DNA of 64,000 bases from Pseudomonas knackmussii B13 (GCF_000689415.1 NZ_HG322950.1:5711501-5775500); one strand, 5' to 3'; positions 36,687 to 45,394 are shown, counted from the stretch's first letter. Made by a program: numbers and translations. The notes: generated from the letters alone by a model not told the origin.

Positions 36687-37874
36687 ATGACCACCGATAC
36701 CCAAGAAACCACCGGCGGCAATCCCCAGCGCAAGCGCTGGCTACTGATCCTGACCGTCGTCGTCATCCTCGCCGGCATCGCAGCCGCCGCCTGGGAGTTC
36801 CTCTATGGCCGCTGGCACGAAGACACCGATGACGCCTACGTAAACGGCAACGTCGTGCAGATCACCCCGCAGATCACCGGCACCGTGGTCAGCATCGGCG
36901 CCGACGACGGCGACCTGGTGCAGAAAGGCCAGGTGCTGGTGAAATTCGACCCCAGCGACGCCGACGTCGCCCTGCAGCAGGCCGAGGCCAATCTCGCCCG
37001 CAGCGTCCGCCAGGTGCGCGGGCTGTACAGCAACGTAGACGGCTACAAGGCCGACGTAGCGGCGAAGAAGGTCGCCCTGGCCAAGGCCGAGGCGGACTTC
37101 AAGCGCCGGCAGAACCTGGCCAATGACGGCGCCATCTCCCAGGAAGAGCTGGCCCACGCCCGTGACGCCCTGGACACCGCACGCAGCTCCCTGACCAGCT
37201 CCGAACAACAGCTCGACACCAATCGCGCGCTGGTCGACGACACCGTCATTTCCTCCCACCCGGACGTCAAGGCAGCCGCCGCCAAGCTGCGCCAGGCCTA
37301 CCTCGACGACGCCCGCGCGGTGATAGTCGCGCCGGTCACCGGCTACGTCGCCAAGCGCACCGTGCAGGTCGGCCAGCGTGTGCAACCGGGCGCCGCGCTG
37401 ATGGCGGTGATCCCGCTGGACCAGGTGTGGATCGACGCCAACTTCAAGGAAACCCAGCTGCAACACATGCGCATCGGCCAGCCGGTGGAGATCCGCTCCG
37501 ACCTCTACGGCAGCTCGGTCCAGTACCAGGGCTCGGTGGAAAGCCTCGGCGTCGGCACCGGCAGCGCCTTCTCCCTGCTGCCGGCGCAGAACGCCACCGG
37601 CAACTGGATCAAGATCGTGCAGCGCGTCCCGGTGCGCATTCGCATCGACGCCAAGCAACTCGAAGAGCACCCGCTGCGCATCGGCCTGTCGATGGACGTG
37701 AAGGTCGACCTGCACGACCAGAGCGGCCCGGCGCTGGCTCAGCAGTCGCCCCACGAAGCGGTGTTCTCCACCGACGTCTATCAGCAGCAACTGGCCTCGG
37801 CGGACCAGCTCATCGAGCAGCTGATCCACGCCAACATGGCCGACGGCCGCAGCCGCAGCACCGCCGCGCGCTGA
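36687..37874 (+). CDS. emrA: EmrA-type membrane-fusion protein (HlyD family)
   Basis: 395 residues. A short cytoplasmic N-terminus is followed by one membrane helix (WLLILTVVVILAGIAAAAWEF). The biotinyl-lipoyl and coiled-coil hairpin regions read DDAYVNGNVVQITPQITGTV and QEELAHARDALDTARSSL. The beta-barrel domain contains VIAPVTGYVAKRTVQVGQRV. Connects the EmrB transporter to the outer-membrane channel. Confidence 0.94.
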   Translation: MTTDTQETTGGNPQRKRWLLILTVVVILAGIAAAAWEFLYGRWHEDTDDAYVNGNVVQITPQITGTVVSIGADDGDLVQKGQVLVKFDPSDADVALQQAEANLARSVRQVRGLYSNVDGYKADVAAKKVALAKAEADFKRRQNLANDGAISQEELAHARDALDTARSSLTSSEQQLDTNRALVDDTVISSHPDVKAAAAKLRQAYLDDARAVIVAPVTGYVAKRTVQVGQRVQPGAALMAVIPLDQVWIDANFKETQLQHMRIGQPVEIRSDLYGSSVQYQGSVESLGVGTGSAFSLLPAQNATGNWIKIVQRVPVRIRIDAKQLEEHPLRIGLSMDVKVDLHDQSGPALAQQSPHEAVFSTDVYQQQLASADQLIEQLIHANMADGRSRSTAAR

Positions 37875-37887
37875 GCCAGGAAGCATC

Positions 37888-39423
37888 ATGAGCGAGAACA
37901 GCAACGGCGCCTTCAGCCCGCCCAGCCTGGTGATGGCCACCATCGGCCTGTCCCTGGCGACCTTCATGCAGGTGCTGGACACCACCATCGCCAACGTCGC
38001 CCTGCCGACCATCTCCGGCAACCTCGGGGTGAGCGCCGAGCAGGGCACCTGGGTGATCACCTCGTTCGCGGTCAGCAACGCCATCGCCCTTCCGCTCACC
38101 GGCTGGCTCAGCCGCAAGGTAGGCGAGGTGCGGCTGTTCATCGCGGCGACCATCCTCTTCGTGATCGCCTCGTTCCTCTGCGGCGTCGCGCAGCAGATGG
38201 GCATGCTGGTCGGCTTCCGCGCCCTGCAGGGCTTCGTCGCCGGGCCGCTGTACCCGATCACCCAGACCCTGCTGATCTCCATCTACCCACCAGCCAAACG
38301 GGGCATGGCCCTGGCGCTGCTGGCGATGGTCACGGTGGTGGCGCCCATCGCCGGGCCGATCCTCGGCGGCTGGATCACCGACAGCTACAGCTGGCCGTGG
38401 ATCTTCTTCATCAACGTGCCCATCGGCCTGTTCGCCGCGATGGTGGTCTACCAGCAACTGAAGAAGCGCCCGGTGGTGATCAAGCACGCACCGATGGACT
38501 ACATGGGCCTGGCGATGCTGGTGATAGGCGTAGGTGCGCTGCAGATCGTGCTCGACAAGGGCAACGACCTGGACTGGTTCGAGTCGAACTTCATCGTCGG
38601 CGGCACCGTCGTCTCGGTCATCGCCCTGGCGGTCTTCGTGATCTGGGAACTCACCGACAAGCACCCGATCGTCAACCTGCGGCTCTTCGTGCACCGCAAC
38701 TTCACCTTCGGCACCCTGGCGCTGGTGGGCGGATACGCGGCCTTCTTCGGCATGAACCTGCTACTGCCGCAGTGGCTGCAAACCCAGATGGGCTACACCG
38801 CCACCTGGGCCGGCCTGGCTGCGGCGCCGATCGGCATCCTGCCGGTGTTCCTCTCGCCGCTGGTCGGCCGCTACGCCAACAACTTCGACCTGCGCGTGCT
38901 GGCCGGCGTGGCATTCCTGGTGATGTCCGCCAGCAGCTTCATGCGGGCCAGCTTCACGACCGACGTGGACTACTTGCACATCGCGCTGGTGCAAATGTTC
39001 ATGGGCCTGGGCGTGGCCTTCTTCTTCATGCCGATCCTCAGCATCCTGCTCTCCGACCTGCCGCCGGACCAGATCGCCGACGGCTCGGGCCTGGCCACCT
39101 TCCTCCGCACCCTCGGCGGCAGCTTCGCAGCCTCGCTGACCACCTGGATCTGGAACCGCCGCGCCACCCAGCACCACGCCTACCTGACCGAGAACCTGAG
39201 CACCTTCGACCCAGCGACCCGCGACGCGCTGCACAACCTCGGCGGCAACAGCCAGCACGGCGCGGCAATGCTCGAGCGCATGGTGGAAAGCCAGGCCTAC
39301 ATGATCTCGACGGTGGACTACTTCACCCTGCTCGGCTGGACCTTCCTGGCCCTGCTGTTCGTGATCTGGATGGCCAAGCCCCCCTTCGGCGCCAAGCCCG
39401 GAGCCGCCGCCAGCGCTCACTGA
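37888..39423 (+). CDS. emrB: EmrB/QacA-type drug efflux transporter (MFS DHA2)
   Basis: 511 residues, 14 predicted membrane helices. DHA2 motifs: LDTTIANVALPTISGNLG in helix 1, GWLSRKVGEVRLF (motif A) and GPILGGWITDSYSWPWIFFIN (motif C). Proton-driven multidrug exporter forming a tripartite pump with the two preceding proteins. The substrate is unknown, but EmrAB systems export hydrophobic acids and uncouplers. It is followed by tRNA-Thr, the junction with the genomic island. Confidence 0.95.
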   Translation: MSENSNGAFSPPSLVMATIGLSLATFMQVLDTTIANVALPTISGNLGVSAEQGTWVITSFAVSNAIALPLTGWLSRKVGEVRLFIAATILFVIASFLCGVAQQMGMLVGFRALQGFVAGPLYPITQTLLISIYPPAKRGMALALLAMVTVVAPIAGPILGGWITDSYSWPWIFFINVPIGLFAAMVVYQQLKKRPVVIKHAPMDYMGLAMLVIGVGALQIVLDKGNDLDWFESNFIVGGTVVSVIALAVFVIWELTDKHPIVNLRLFVHRNFTFGTLALVGGYAAFFGMNLLLPQWLQTQMGYTATWAGLAAAPIGILPVFLSPLVGRYANNFDLRVLAGVAFLVMSASSFMRASFTTDVDYLHIALVQMFMGLGVAFFFMPILSILLSDLPPDQIADGSGLATFLRTLGGSFAASLTTWIWNRRATQHHAYLTENLSTFDPATRDALHNLGGNSQHGAAMLERMVESQAYMISTVDYFTLLGWTFLALLFVIWMAKPPFGAKPGAAASAH

Positions 39424-39453
39424 CCGATCGAAGGGACGCAGGAAAATCAGTGG

Positions 39454-39481
39454 TTTACACCGACAGGCACGTCGCTATAAT
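39454..39481 (+). promoter_or_regulatory. Sigma-70 promoter of tRNA-Thr
   Basis: TTTACA at 39454-39459, a 16-bp spacer, and a perfect TATAAT at 39476-39481, ending 13 bp before the tRNA. Confidence 0.8.
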
Positions 39482-39494
39482 GGCGACCCTCCTT

Positions 39495-39570
<76 letters not shown>

Positions 39571-39614
39571 TTAAATAGATTCAGGCGGTGCCAAGCAGTG
39601 TCATGAATCCGCCA

Positions 39615-39640
39615 CAAAGCCCGCCTCGCGCGGGCTTTGT
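39615..39640 (+). terminator. Terminator after tRNA-Thr
   Basis: A 9-bp stem (AAAGCCCGC / GCGGGCTTT) with a short CTCGC loop and a following GTGTTT. It lies between the tRNA and the integrase. Confidence 0.8.
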
Positions 39641-39736
39641 GTTTCATGCAGTGCCATCCAGCCTCATCCAAGCGCTTGCCATTTGAGTACCCGTGTAAGT
39701 ACCTTTAGATTGTTCAATTATCTATGGGTACTCAGC

Positions 39737-40909
39737 ATGCCTCTGACGGCCTTGCAGGTGAAGAACGCCGCGCCACGCGAAAGCGACTATGGCCTTGCTG
39801 ATGGTGGCGGTTTATTTCTTTGGATTCGCGCGGCAGGTGGCAAGTCTTGGCGCTTCCGATTCCGCCTGGATGGCAAGCAGTCTCATATTTCCCTTGGCAC
39901 CATCGACAAGGTAACGCTCGCGCAGGCTCGGCAGCTGGCCTCGGATGCTCGCCAGCTTGTGGCGCAGGGGCGGCACCCCGGGCTTGAGCGGAAGGTAATG
40001 CGAGCTCAGGCGGCAATATCTCGCGCCAATACCTTCAAGAATCTTGCGCTGGAGTGGCATCAGCACAAGGCACCTCGCTGGTCGGCCGGGTACGCCGATG
40101 ATGTAGTGGAAGCCTTCGAGCTGGATATTTTCCCTCAAGTGGGAAACCTGCCGCTAACTGACATCAAGCCGATGCAGTGGCTGCAAGTATTTCGCCGCAT
40201 TGAGTCGCGGGGCGCTCTAGAGAAGCTGCGCAAGGTTCGACAGCGCTGCCAGGAGGTGTACCGTTTCGCGATTGCCACTGGTCGCGCCGAGTACAACCCT
40301 ATTGCCGATATTGGCGGAGCACTGCAGACGCCTACCTCACGGCATTACCCCTTCTTGCCCATTGCTGAAATCCCGGCACTGATACGCAGTATTCAGGGGT
40401 GTCCAGGACATGACGCAGTGAAGATCGCCACTCGCCTGCTGATCCTGACCGGAGTGCGCACAGCTGAACTGCGTGGCGCCCCGTGGTCGGAGTTTGACCT
40501 CGACAAAGCGCTCTGGCTGATTCCTGCAACGCGCATGAAGATGCGCCGCGCCCATCTAGTCCCACTCTCCCAGCAGGCGGTGGCCGCACTGCGCGAGTTG
40601 GAACGCATTACTGGCGGCTACACGCTTGCATTCCCTGGCCGTAACGACCCGGCAAAACCCATGAGCGAGGCCGCCATCAACCAACTGCTGAAACGCTCCG
40701 GCTACGACGGGCGTGCCACAGGTCATGGATTCCGCCACACAATGTCTACCACTCTGCACGAGCAGGGATATCCCAGTGAGTGGGTCGAGACTCAGTTGGC
40801 TCATGTGGACAAGAACAGCATTCGTGGTACCTACAACCACGCCCAGTATCTGGAGGGGAGGCGAGAGATGCTTCAATGGTATGCCGATCACTTGAGTTGC
40901 CTTAAATGA
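39737..40909 (+). CDS. P4-type tyrosine integrase
   Basis: 390 residues. The N-terminal DUF4102 domain (LTALQVKNAAPRESDYGLADGGGLFLWI, DGKQSHISLGTIDKVTLAQAR) is followed by a SAM-like core-binding domain. The catalytic domain has Arg in LTGVRTAELRGAPW, the H-x-x-R box GHGFRHTMSTTLHEQG, LAHVDKNSIRGTYNHAQ and its Tyr nucleophile. All catalytic residues seem present, so it should be active. The ATG at 39737 begins the conserved domain; 39683 is an alternative. The next gene overlaps its stop (ATGA). Confidence 0.96.
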   Translation: MPLTALQVKNAAPRESDYGLADGGGLFLWIRAAGGKSWRFRFRLDGKQSHISLGTIDKVTLAQARQLASDARQLVAQGRHPGLERKVMRAQAAISRANTFKNLALEWHQHKAPRWSAGYADDVVEAFELDIFPQVGNLPLTDIKPMQWLQVFRRIESRGALEKLRKVRQRCQEVYRFAIATGRAEYNPIADIGGALQTPTSRHYPFLPIAEIPALIRSIQGCPGHDAVKIATRLLILTGVRTAELRGAPWSEFDLDKALWLIPATRMKMRRAHLVPLSQQAVAALRELERITGGYTLAFPGRNDPAKPMSEAAINQLLKRSGYDGRATGHGFRHTMSTTLHEQGYPSEWVETQLAHVDKNSIRGTYNHAQYLEGRREMLQWYADHLSCLK

Positions 40910-41652
40910 CCAGCTCCCAGCCTAAACGCTATGTGCGACGCCATCTCGTTATGCGTGATACCCCAGTTCGGCTGAGCGAATTCGTTGATGAATACAGGCA
41001 GGAGCTAAGGTGTAGTCGCGAAGAGGCAGCCTTTGCGTCTGCTGATATTTTCCGCCCTCTCATGGCCGGCCATACAGTCCTCAGCGTAGAGACCTGCAGG
41101 GTTGCAAATGTGCTTGATCATGAGGCTCATCGAGATACAGGGGGCCTACAGGCCGTGAGGCTCATTAGGTACTTCGAGCTCCAAGCGCTCAGCAAAAGCA
41201 AGCGCGAGCCGTTTATCTTGGTTGAAGACGACTCAGGCATAGAGCTCCCCGTGTCTGATGCTGCTATCTACTTCTCACCATCACTCCTGACCAGGCTAAT
41301 CGAGGAGCATTTGGGGCCACAGACACCCCACTTCATCTGCAATGGCGACTTTTACAAGAAGCAAGGTGGCGATGCCCCGGCGACAGAAAAAGAGCAACTC
41401 CGACTGCGGGAAATCCACACGGTACAACGGCTTACCGGGGCACTTGTTGCAATGGTCGCCGCTGCTGCCAGGCAAGATGAGGCGTGCCGTGTAATTTTGA
41501 ACTCGAAGATTTGCGAGAAGGACTCCGCAGGCAAAGGGCCTTACGCGATCGCTGAAAGCCTCGCATTTATCGCTGATCGATTAGGCATCAGCGATTTCCC
41601 CGACACTGATACGGTGGCGAGGTATCTTCCGCTGAAGCGGAAAGGAGCGTAA
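40906..41652 (+). CDS. Island protein of unknown function, coupled to integrase
   Basis: 248 residues, soluble, with a mixed alpha/beta pattern and no membrane segment. The N-terminal half holds EFVDEYRQELRCSREEAAFA and the C-terminal half a conserved-looking FIADRLGISDFPDTDTVARYL. I recognise no enzymatic motif. Its start overlaps the integrase stop by 4 bp, so it is translated together with the integrase. It may help excision or regulation; that is only a position-based guess. G+C is clearly lower than the core genes. Confidence 0.7.
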   Translation: MTSSQPKRYVRRHLVMRDTPVRLSEFVDEYRQELRCSREEAAFASADIFRPLMAGHTVLSVETCRVANVLDHEAHRDTGGLQAVRLIRYFELQALSKSKREPFILVEDDSGIELPVSDAAIYFSPSLLTRLIEEHLGPQTPHFICNGDFYKKQGGDAPATEKEQLRLREIHTVQRLTGALVAMVAAAARQDEACRVILNSKICEKDSAGKGPYAIAESLAFIADRLGISDFPDTDTVARYLPLKRKGA

Positions 41653-41759
41653 GCAAACGCCACTGTTTCAGGTGCATCTGTTTTCCCGAATTCGGTTTTT
41701 ATTGCCAGCGCGTGCCATTCAATCCAGAGCCATCGCAACAGGACTCATGGAGACCTCGA

Positions 41760-41975
41760 ATGGCACTGGTATCACCCGTAACTCCTGCACTTCTGCGTTT
41801 GCCCGGTGTTTGCACCCAGGTTGGCTTGAGCAAGTCGCAGATCTACCGACTCATCCGTAGTGGCGAGTTCCCGCCCCCGGTACGGCTTGGCCCGAATTCG
41901 GTCGCCTGGCCTGCTGAGCATGTCCATGCCTGGATCGCAGACAAGGTTCTCGCGTCATCTGGGCAAAGGCCTTGA
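41760..41975 (+). CDS. AlpA-family helix-turn-helix protein (excisionase-like regulator)
   Basis: 71 residues. The MerR/AlpA-type HTH reads LRLPGVCTQVGLSKSQIYRLI, followed by RSGEFPPPVRLGPNSVAWPAEHVHAWI. AlpA proteins activate integrase expression and promote excision of P4-like islands. The ATG at 41760 has a ribosome site (tggagacc); the longer frame begins at a GTG at 41712. It overlaps the replication initiator gene (TGATG). Confidence 0.9.
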   Translation: MALVSPVTPALLRLPGVCTQVGLSKSQIYRLIRSGEFPPPVRLGPNSVAWPAEHVHAWIADKVLASSGQRP

Positions 41976-42871
41976 TGAGTCGTTATGAGGAGCGCATTGC
42001 AAAGATTCGTCGCGGGCCCGGAAACGCTGCCAAATCAACGCTGGTAGCGCCCCGCTCACGCCAAGAGAGCTCTCATGACGGGAAGGAAGAAGCTGCTTCC
42101 CGCCACATGTTTTTGCCCGGTTTTGCCATCGGGGCTTTTCCGAACCACCTCAATCGGTCGAGCCTGATTGCTCCGATCGCTCGCAGTGAACGCAAACAAC
42201 ACTCGAAGACCAAGATGGTAACGCGCCGAGATTGCGTCTTGGAGTACAGCGGTGAGCAGCTGGATGAAGCCGATGGGGACCTGATCATGGCGCTGATCGC
42301 CTTCGCGCAACCGTTTCCGCTAGGAGACCCCGTTCGACTGAATCGCAAACAACTGCTTAGGAAGATCAAGCGCGGGGCCATCGGCAGTTCGCAGTACGAA
42401 TGGCTTTATCGAAGCATGAAACGTTTGCGCGAGGCGACGCTGTTCCTCGAGGCGCTTAAGCCAAATGGCTCTACCCGATACACAGTGGGCAAGATGGAGT
42501 CATTCAGCATCCTGAAGAGCCTCAGCTATGACAGCGAGACCTACCGCTACACACTCGACCCGCACTGGATCTTGATGTTCGGAAATCGGGAGTACAGCCT
42601 GATTGACTGGGAAAAGCGCTTACAGATCCGACGCGGGCTGGACATGGCCAAAACGCTGCAGCGGCTGATCGCCACGTCCTCTGACCGAGTGCAGCGTTAC
42701 GCACTTGAGGGACTCATGGCCCAAATGGCGTATGGCGGGCGTCTGCGAGACTTCCGTGGCAGCCTTGGTCGAGCTGTATGCGAGCTGGAGCGTCTGGAGA
42801 TCATCACCAGGGGCAGCATTCAGGAAAGCAGTAGAGGCAAGCCGCAGCTGGTTCTTTGGCTTATTCCGTAG
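41975..42871 (+). CDS. TrfA-like plasmid replication initiator
   Basis: 298 residues. After a basic, disordered N-terminus (1-45) it shows the TrfA pattern: FLPGFAIGAFPNHLNRSSLI, RRDCVLEYSGEQLDEADGD, AFAQPFPLGDPVRLNRKQLL, SSQYEWLYRSMKRLREATLF and YTLDPHWILMFG. RK2 TrfA binds iterons and loads the host helicase; the iterons just downstream of this gene support the same role. Coupled to the AlpA-like gene by a one-base overlap. The start at 41975 is chosen over the TTG at 41972. Unusual as a chromosomal-island gene. Confidence 0.88.
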   Translation: MSRYEERIAKIRRGPGNAAKSTLVAPRSRQESSHDGKEEAASRHMFLPGFAIGAFPNHLNRSSLIAPIARSERKQHSKTKMVTRRDCVLEYSGEQLDEADGDLIMALIAFAQPFPLGDPVRLNRKQLLRKIKRGAIGSSQYEWLYRSMKRLREATLFLEALKPNGSTRYTVGKMESFSILKSLSYDSETYRYTLDPHWILMFGNREYSLIDWEKRLQIRRGLDMAKTLQRLIATSSDRVQRYALEGLMAQMAYGGRLRDFRGSLGRAVCELERLEIITRGSIQESSRGKPQLVLWLIP

Positions 42872-42884
42872 TGTTGTGCCGCGG

Positions 42885-42957
42885 TGGCATAGCCTCGCGT
42901 TGTTGATGGCATAGCGTCGCTCTTTGGTGGCATAGCACCGCGCCGCAGTGGCATAGC
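42885..42957. repeat. Four iterons, candidate Rep binding sites
   Basis: TGGCATAGC occurs at 42885, 42907, 42928 and 42949: spacing 22, 21 and 21 bp, about two helical turns. Flanks are partly shared (GGTGGCATAGCCTCGC in copies 1 and 4). Regular phasing directly after a TrfA-like gene is the classic layout of an iteron-controlled origin. Confidence 0.9.
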
Positions 42958-43062
42958 CTCGCAGAGATAATCCGCAATTTATTGATTTTGTTATAAAAAA
43001 CACAGAACGATAGGCTTCTACCTTATATCTACCGTACTTCTACGCGCAGAGCCTGTGAATAA
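42885..43062. other. Candidate iteron-type replication origin (oriV)
   Basis: The iterons are followed by an AT-rich stretch (about 42966-43030, including ttattgattttgttataaaa) suited to strand opening. A consensus DnaA box TGTGAATAA (TTATTCACA on the other strand) is at 43054-43062. With the TrfA-like gene this makes a complete minimal replicon inside an integrated element. Replication activity is inferred, not shown. Confidence 0.75.
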
Positions 43063-43123
43063 CCCATTGCGCCATCAGCCCCATGCTTACCCAAGGCGCA
43101 ATCATGGGGTTGCAAGCATGCGG

Positions 43124-43342
43124 CTATTCGCGCCGCACCTTATCCAGCAGGGCCACGACCTGCTCTTCCGTCATTTCTGCCAGGGCCGCTACACCGGCAC
43201 GAACAACGTCTGAGCGAGAGGCTCGGAATCCACGCGGGATCAGGCTGATGCGATCAATTTCCTCACTGATTTGGTCTGTCAGCGAGAAGGTGACACGCTT
43301 AAAAACCGCCGCACTCTGTGCTGGGGTATTCGGTTTGAGCAT
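43124..43342 (-). CDS. Ribbon-helix-helix (CopG-like) DNA-binding protein
   Basis: 72 residues. The beta-strand-helix-helix pattern VFKRVTFSLTDQISEEIDRI is followed by RASRSDVVRAGVAALAEM and an acidic helix (TEEQVVALLDKVRRE). RHH proteins of this size act as plasmid copy-number, partition or antitoxin-type regulators; no toxin or ParA is adjacent. The start at 43342 (MLKPNTPAQS) is chosen over 43402, which would include the palindromic operator. Convergent with the iteron region. Confidence 0.75.
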   Translation of the reverse strand: MLKPNTPAQSAAVFKRVTFSLTDQISEEIDRISLIPRGFRASRSDVVRAGVAALAEMTEEQVVALLDKVRRE

Positions 43343-43371
43343 CGTTTGTCCCGGATTGTTATTTAAGAGCT

Positions 43372-43496
43372 GCAACTTACGTAAGCGAGATACCCTTTTC
43401 AACCCCGTGAAGGATTTGGCGCGATTGATCGCACTGCGGCGGCCTGGCTTCAGGTCAGACGGACATCATGCTGAAAATCAATATTACGTAAGTTGC
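43372..43496. promoter_or_regulatory. Inverted 13-bp operator pair near the RHH gene
   Basis: GCAACTTACGTAA (43372-43384) and its exact inverse TTACGTAAGTTGC (43484-43496) are 99 bp apart. Each contains the palindrome CTTACGTAAG or a variant. The first lies about 30 bp upstream of the RHH start, the second about 85 bp upstream of the next plus-strand gene. Likely binding sites of the RHH protein controlling both directions, possibly by looping. Confidence 0.65.
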
Positions 43497-43580
43497 TTAA
43501 GTTAAGCGTATCGCCTATGATTTCCCCACAGCAGGCCGCCCACGCCTGCTCGCCGGAATCTGCTCGCCAGGAGGCGCGTC

Positions 43581-43796
43581 ATGGCTATTGCTGAGTTCAC
43601 GCTGGATGCAGGGCTCGTCGTGTCGAGTGAGCTGCCGATCCTGGATGAGGGTGAGTCGATCATTTTCCGCCGGTGCAGCTACAGAGGTCAGGCGTCGCTG
43701 CTCATCGAGATACTGAGTGATGGTCGCGTAGCAGACGCGATTGTCTTTCCGGGATTGGTCACCGGCCGGTTGCCGATAGAGCTGGCCCGGCTGTAG
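43581..43796 (+). CDS. Small hypothetical island protein
   Basis: 71 residues, AIAEFTLDAGLVVSSELPIL onward, predicted beta-rich and soluble (GESIIFRRCSYRGQASLLIEIL). No family recognised. A very good ribosome site (caggaggcg) precedes the ATG by seven bases, the main reason for calling it real. First of a run of plus-strand island genes. Confidence 0.6.
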   Translation: MAIAEFTLDAGLVVSSELPILDEGESIIFRRCSYRGQASLLIEILSDGRVADAIVFPGLVTGRLPIELARL

Positions 43797-43809
43797 ACAC
43801 GCTGGCTAT

Positions 43810-44190
43810 GTGGAGCAGTCGGTGGCCCTGAATTCGCAGTTTCATAACGTCTACCTGTCCATGCCGATGGAAGCCAGCTTGCTGCCTGAGCTCCAGGGCT
43901 TGCCGTATTGGGGGCGGGCAGTTCACGAGATTCTCCAAGAGGTAAATCCGCTCCTTATGCGCCGGCTGGCGGAAGGCCAGAGGTTGAAGGCCTATATCGA
44001 GCGGAAGCAGGACTATCTCCAGGGGGAGGCTGCGCGACTTGAACGTGAGTGGCGACGGCTAAACCCGCTGGGTGCTGATACCGGCTACCTGGCTCGCGCC
44101 AATTGGCAACGGCACTGCAAGCTGGCGGTGCGGGAACTGCTGATTGATGAGCTCGCCAAGAGCCTAATCGGCAGCACTGCAGATCTGTAG
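43810..44190 (+). CDS. Hypothetical island protein with helical C-terminus
   Basis: Up to 126 residues. Largely helical and basic (LMRRLAEGQRLKAYIERKQD, LERGEW-like stretches, HCKLAVRELLIDELAKSLI). No family recognised. The GTG at 43810 is the longest start and has no clear ribosome site. ATG codons at 43861 and 43867 would give about 108-110 residues. It follows the 71-residue gene by 13 bp. Confidence 0.5.
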   Translation: MEQSVALNSQFHNVYLSMPMEASLLPELQGLPYWGRAVHEILQEVNPLLMRRLAEGQRLKAYIERKQDYLQGEAARLEREWRRLNPLGADTGYLARANWQRHCKLAVRELLIDELAKSLIGSTADL

Positions 44191-44233
44191 GAATCGATCG
44201 TTCAGAGCCAGTGATGGCAAAGGAGTTGCAGCT

Positions 44234-45349
44234 ATGTCGGCAGTCAGATCTTTCCTGGGAGCGGTTTGGTCGTATGGCGTTTCTCTGCCGCTGTACGTGA
44301 TGTGGAGCGTTGTCCTCAGTTCTGTAAGAGCCGCTTTCGACTTCTTCTATCCGCGCGGCTACAGGTCATGCAATGAACTGGCAGATGTGTTCGTCGAGGA
44401 GTGCGCCAATCGCCCTGCCGGGCAGTCCGTCCGCCTGCCTTGGGTGGATAGCTCGGCAACGCATTCACTGGTGATGAACAACACTGGCCGCCTGCTTTCC
44501 TATGTGGCCATCGCCAGCGGCTGGTTCGGTGTGGCAGTGAAGGACTCCGGCACCAGGTACCGGCCCGAGCGCACCTATCGCTACTACTACCGCCGCAGCC
44601 TGACCGGCAACTGGTTTGCCGAAATATGGTCGGTGCCGAAGTCCGGCTTCATTGCTGCCGCGCTGGCCATCCCGTTCGTGGATATGGCGCGGGACGTGAT
44701 GAAGGGGCGCATCTACGCGAACGGTGAGTTTGTGGCTCTCCCTGGGCATGAGGGGCTGATGCTACTGGTGGCTGGGTTGCTGCTGGTGGTCTGCTTCCTT
44801 CCCCGTGCAATCCTGGGGCGGGGTACTCACTTCGCGGCGATAGCGCCGATCAATGGCGGTGCTTTCGGCGGCTATGGCTGTGCCCAGGTCATCAACTGGG
44901 GCGCAGCAATGGCCGGGCTGTCCTACCTTTGGCTGGCAATGGGGACCGAGTGGAATTTCCCCGCTGCGCTTAACTATTGCGCCGACGTGCTTGCGAAACT
45001 GTGGTGGATGACCGGCAACGGGTACAAGCAAGATGGCTTGCTGATGACCTTGTTGATGACACCGGTAACGCTGCTGCTGGGGGCGATATTAGGATCGGCT
45101 TGCACGGTGATCCCGGCAGCGGCTTTCTGGTATGTCTCCCTGCGTTTCATCGCTGCGCGCAACGCCAAGGCTCAGCTTGAGGCCCTGCCGTTCAACTCGA
45201 TTCAGGCCGCTATGTATCGGGGCAGCGATTTTGAGAGAGCCGCCGAGCTAGTCGCCCCGCAGGTAACCCTTGGCTACTTGGTCTACATCGGACTGACAGT
45301 TGGCATCATCCTCTATCCCATCCAGGTATGGGTGCGGTCACTTTTCTGA
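44234..45349 (+). CDS. Polytopic membrane protein of unknown function
   Basis: 371 residues with about six to seven hydrophobic segments (VSLPLYVMWSVVLSSV near 20, GLMLLVAGLLLVVCFL near 180, INWGAAMAGLSYLWLAM near 220, LMTPVTLLLGAILGSACTVI near 280, LGYLVYIGLTVGIILYPI near 350). No transporter signature or catalytic motif is visible. A good ribosome site (aaaggag) precedes the ATG. A terminator-like hairpin follows, so it closes the island's plus-strand gene run. Could be a conjugation-related or entry-exclusion protein, but nothing proves this. Confidence 0.7.
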   Translation: MSAVRSFLGAVWSYGVSLPLYVMWSVVLSSVRAAFDFFYPRGYRSCNELADVFVEECANRPAGQSVRLPWVDSSATHSLVMNNTGRLLSYVAIASGWFGVAVKDSGTRYRPERTYRYYYRRSLTGNWFAEIWSVPKSGFIAAALAIPFVDMARDVMKGRIYANGEFVALPGHEGLMLLVAGLLLVVCFLPRAILGRGTHFAAIAPINGGAFGGYGCAQVINWGAAMAGLSYLWLAMGTEWNFPAALNYCADVLAKLWWMTGNGYKQDGLLMTLLMTPVTLLLGAILGSACTVIPAAAFWYVSLRFIAARNAKAQLEALPFNSIQAAMYRGSDFERAAELVAPQVTLGYLVYIGLTVGIILYPIQVWVRSLF

Positions 45350-45374
45350 TCTCCTCCAGACGCGCTATGTGATG

Positions 45375-45394
45375 AAGCCCCGTACCCGGGGCTT
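45375..45394 (+). terminator. Terminator after the island membrane protein
   Basis: Stem AAGCCCCG / CGGGGCTT with loop TACC, 25 bp after the stop codon. The following T-tract is weak (ttgcc). Confidence 0.6.

Noticed and set aside
34689..36704. 671-codon minus-strand frame opposite marR and the outer-membrane factor
   Set aside because: Antisense shadow covering the promoter dyads as well.
42885..42957. Iterons considered as a CRISPR array
   Set aside because: Core of 9 bp and period of 21-22 bp are too short, and no cas genes are present.
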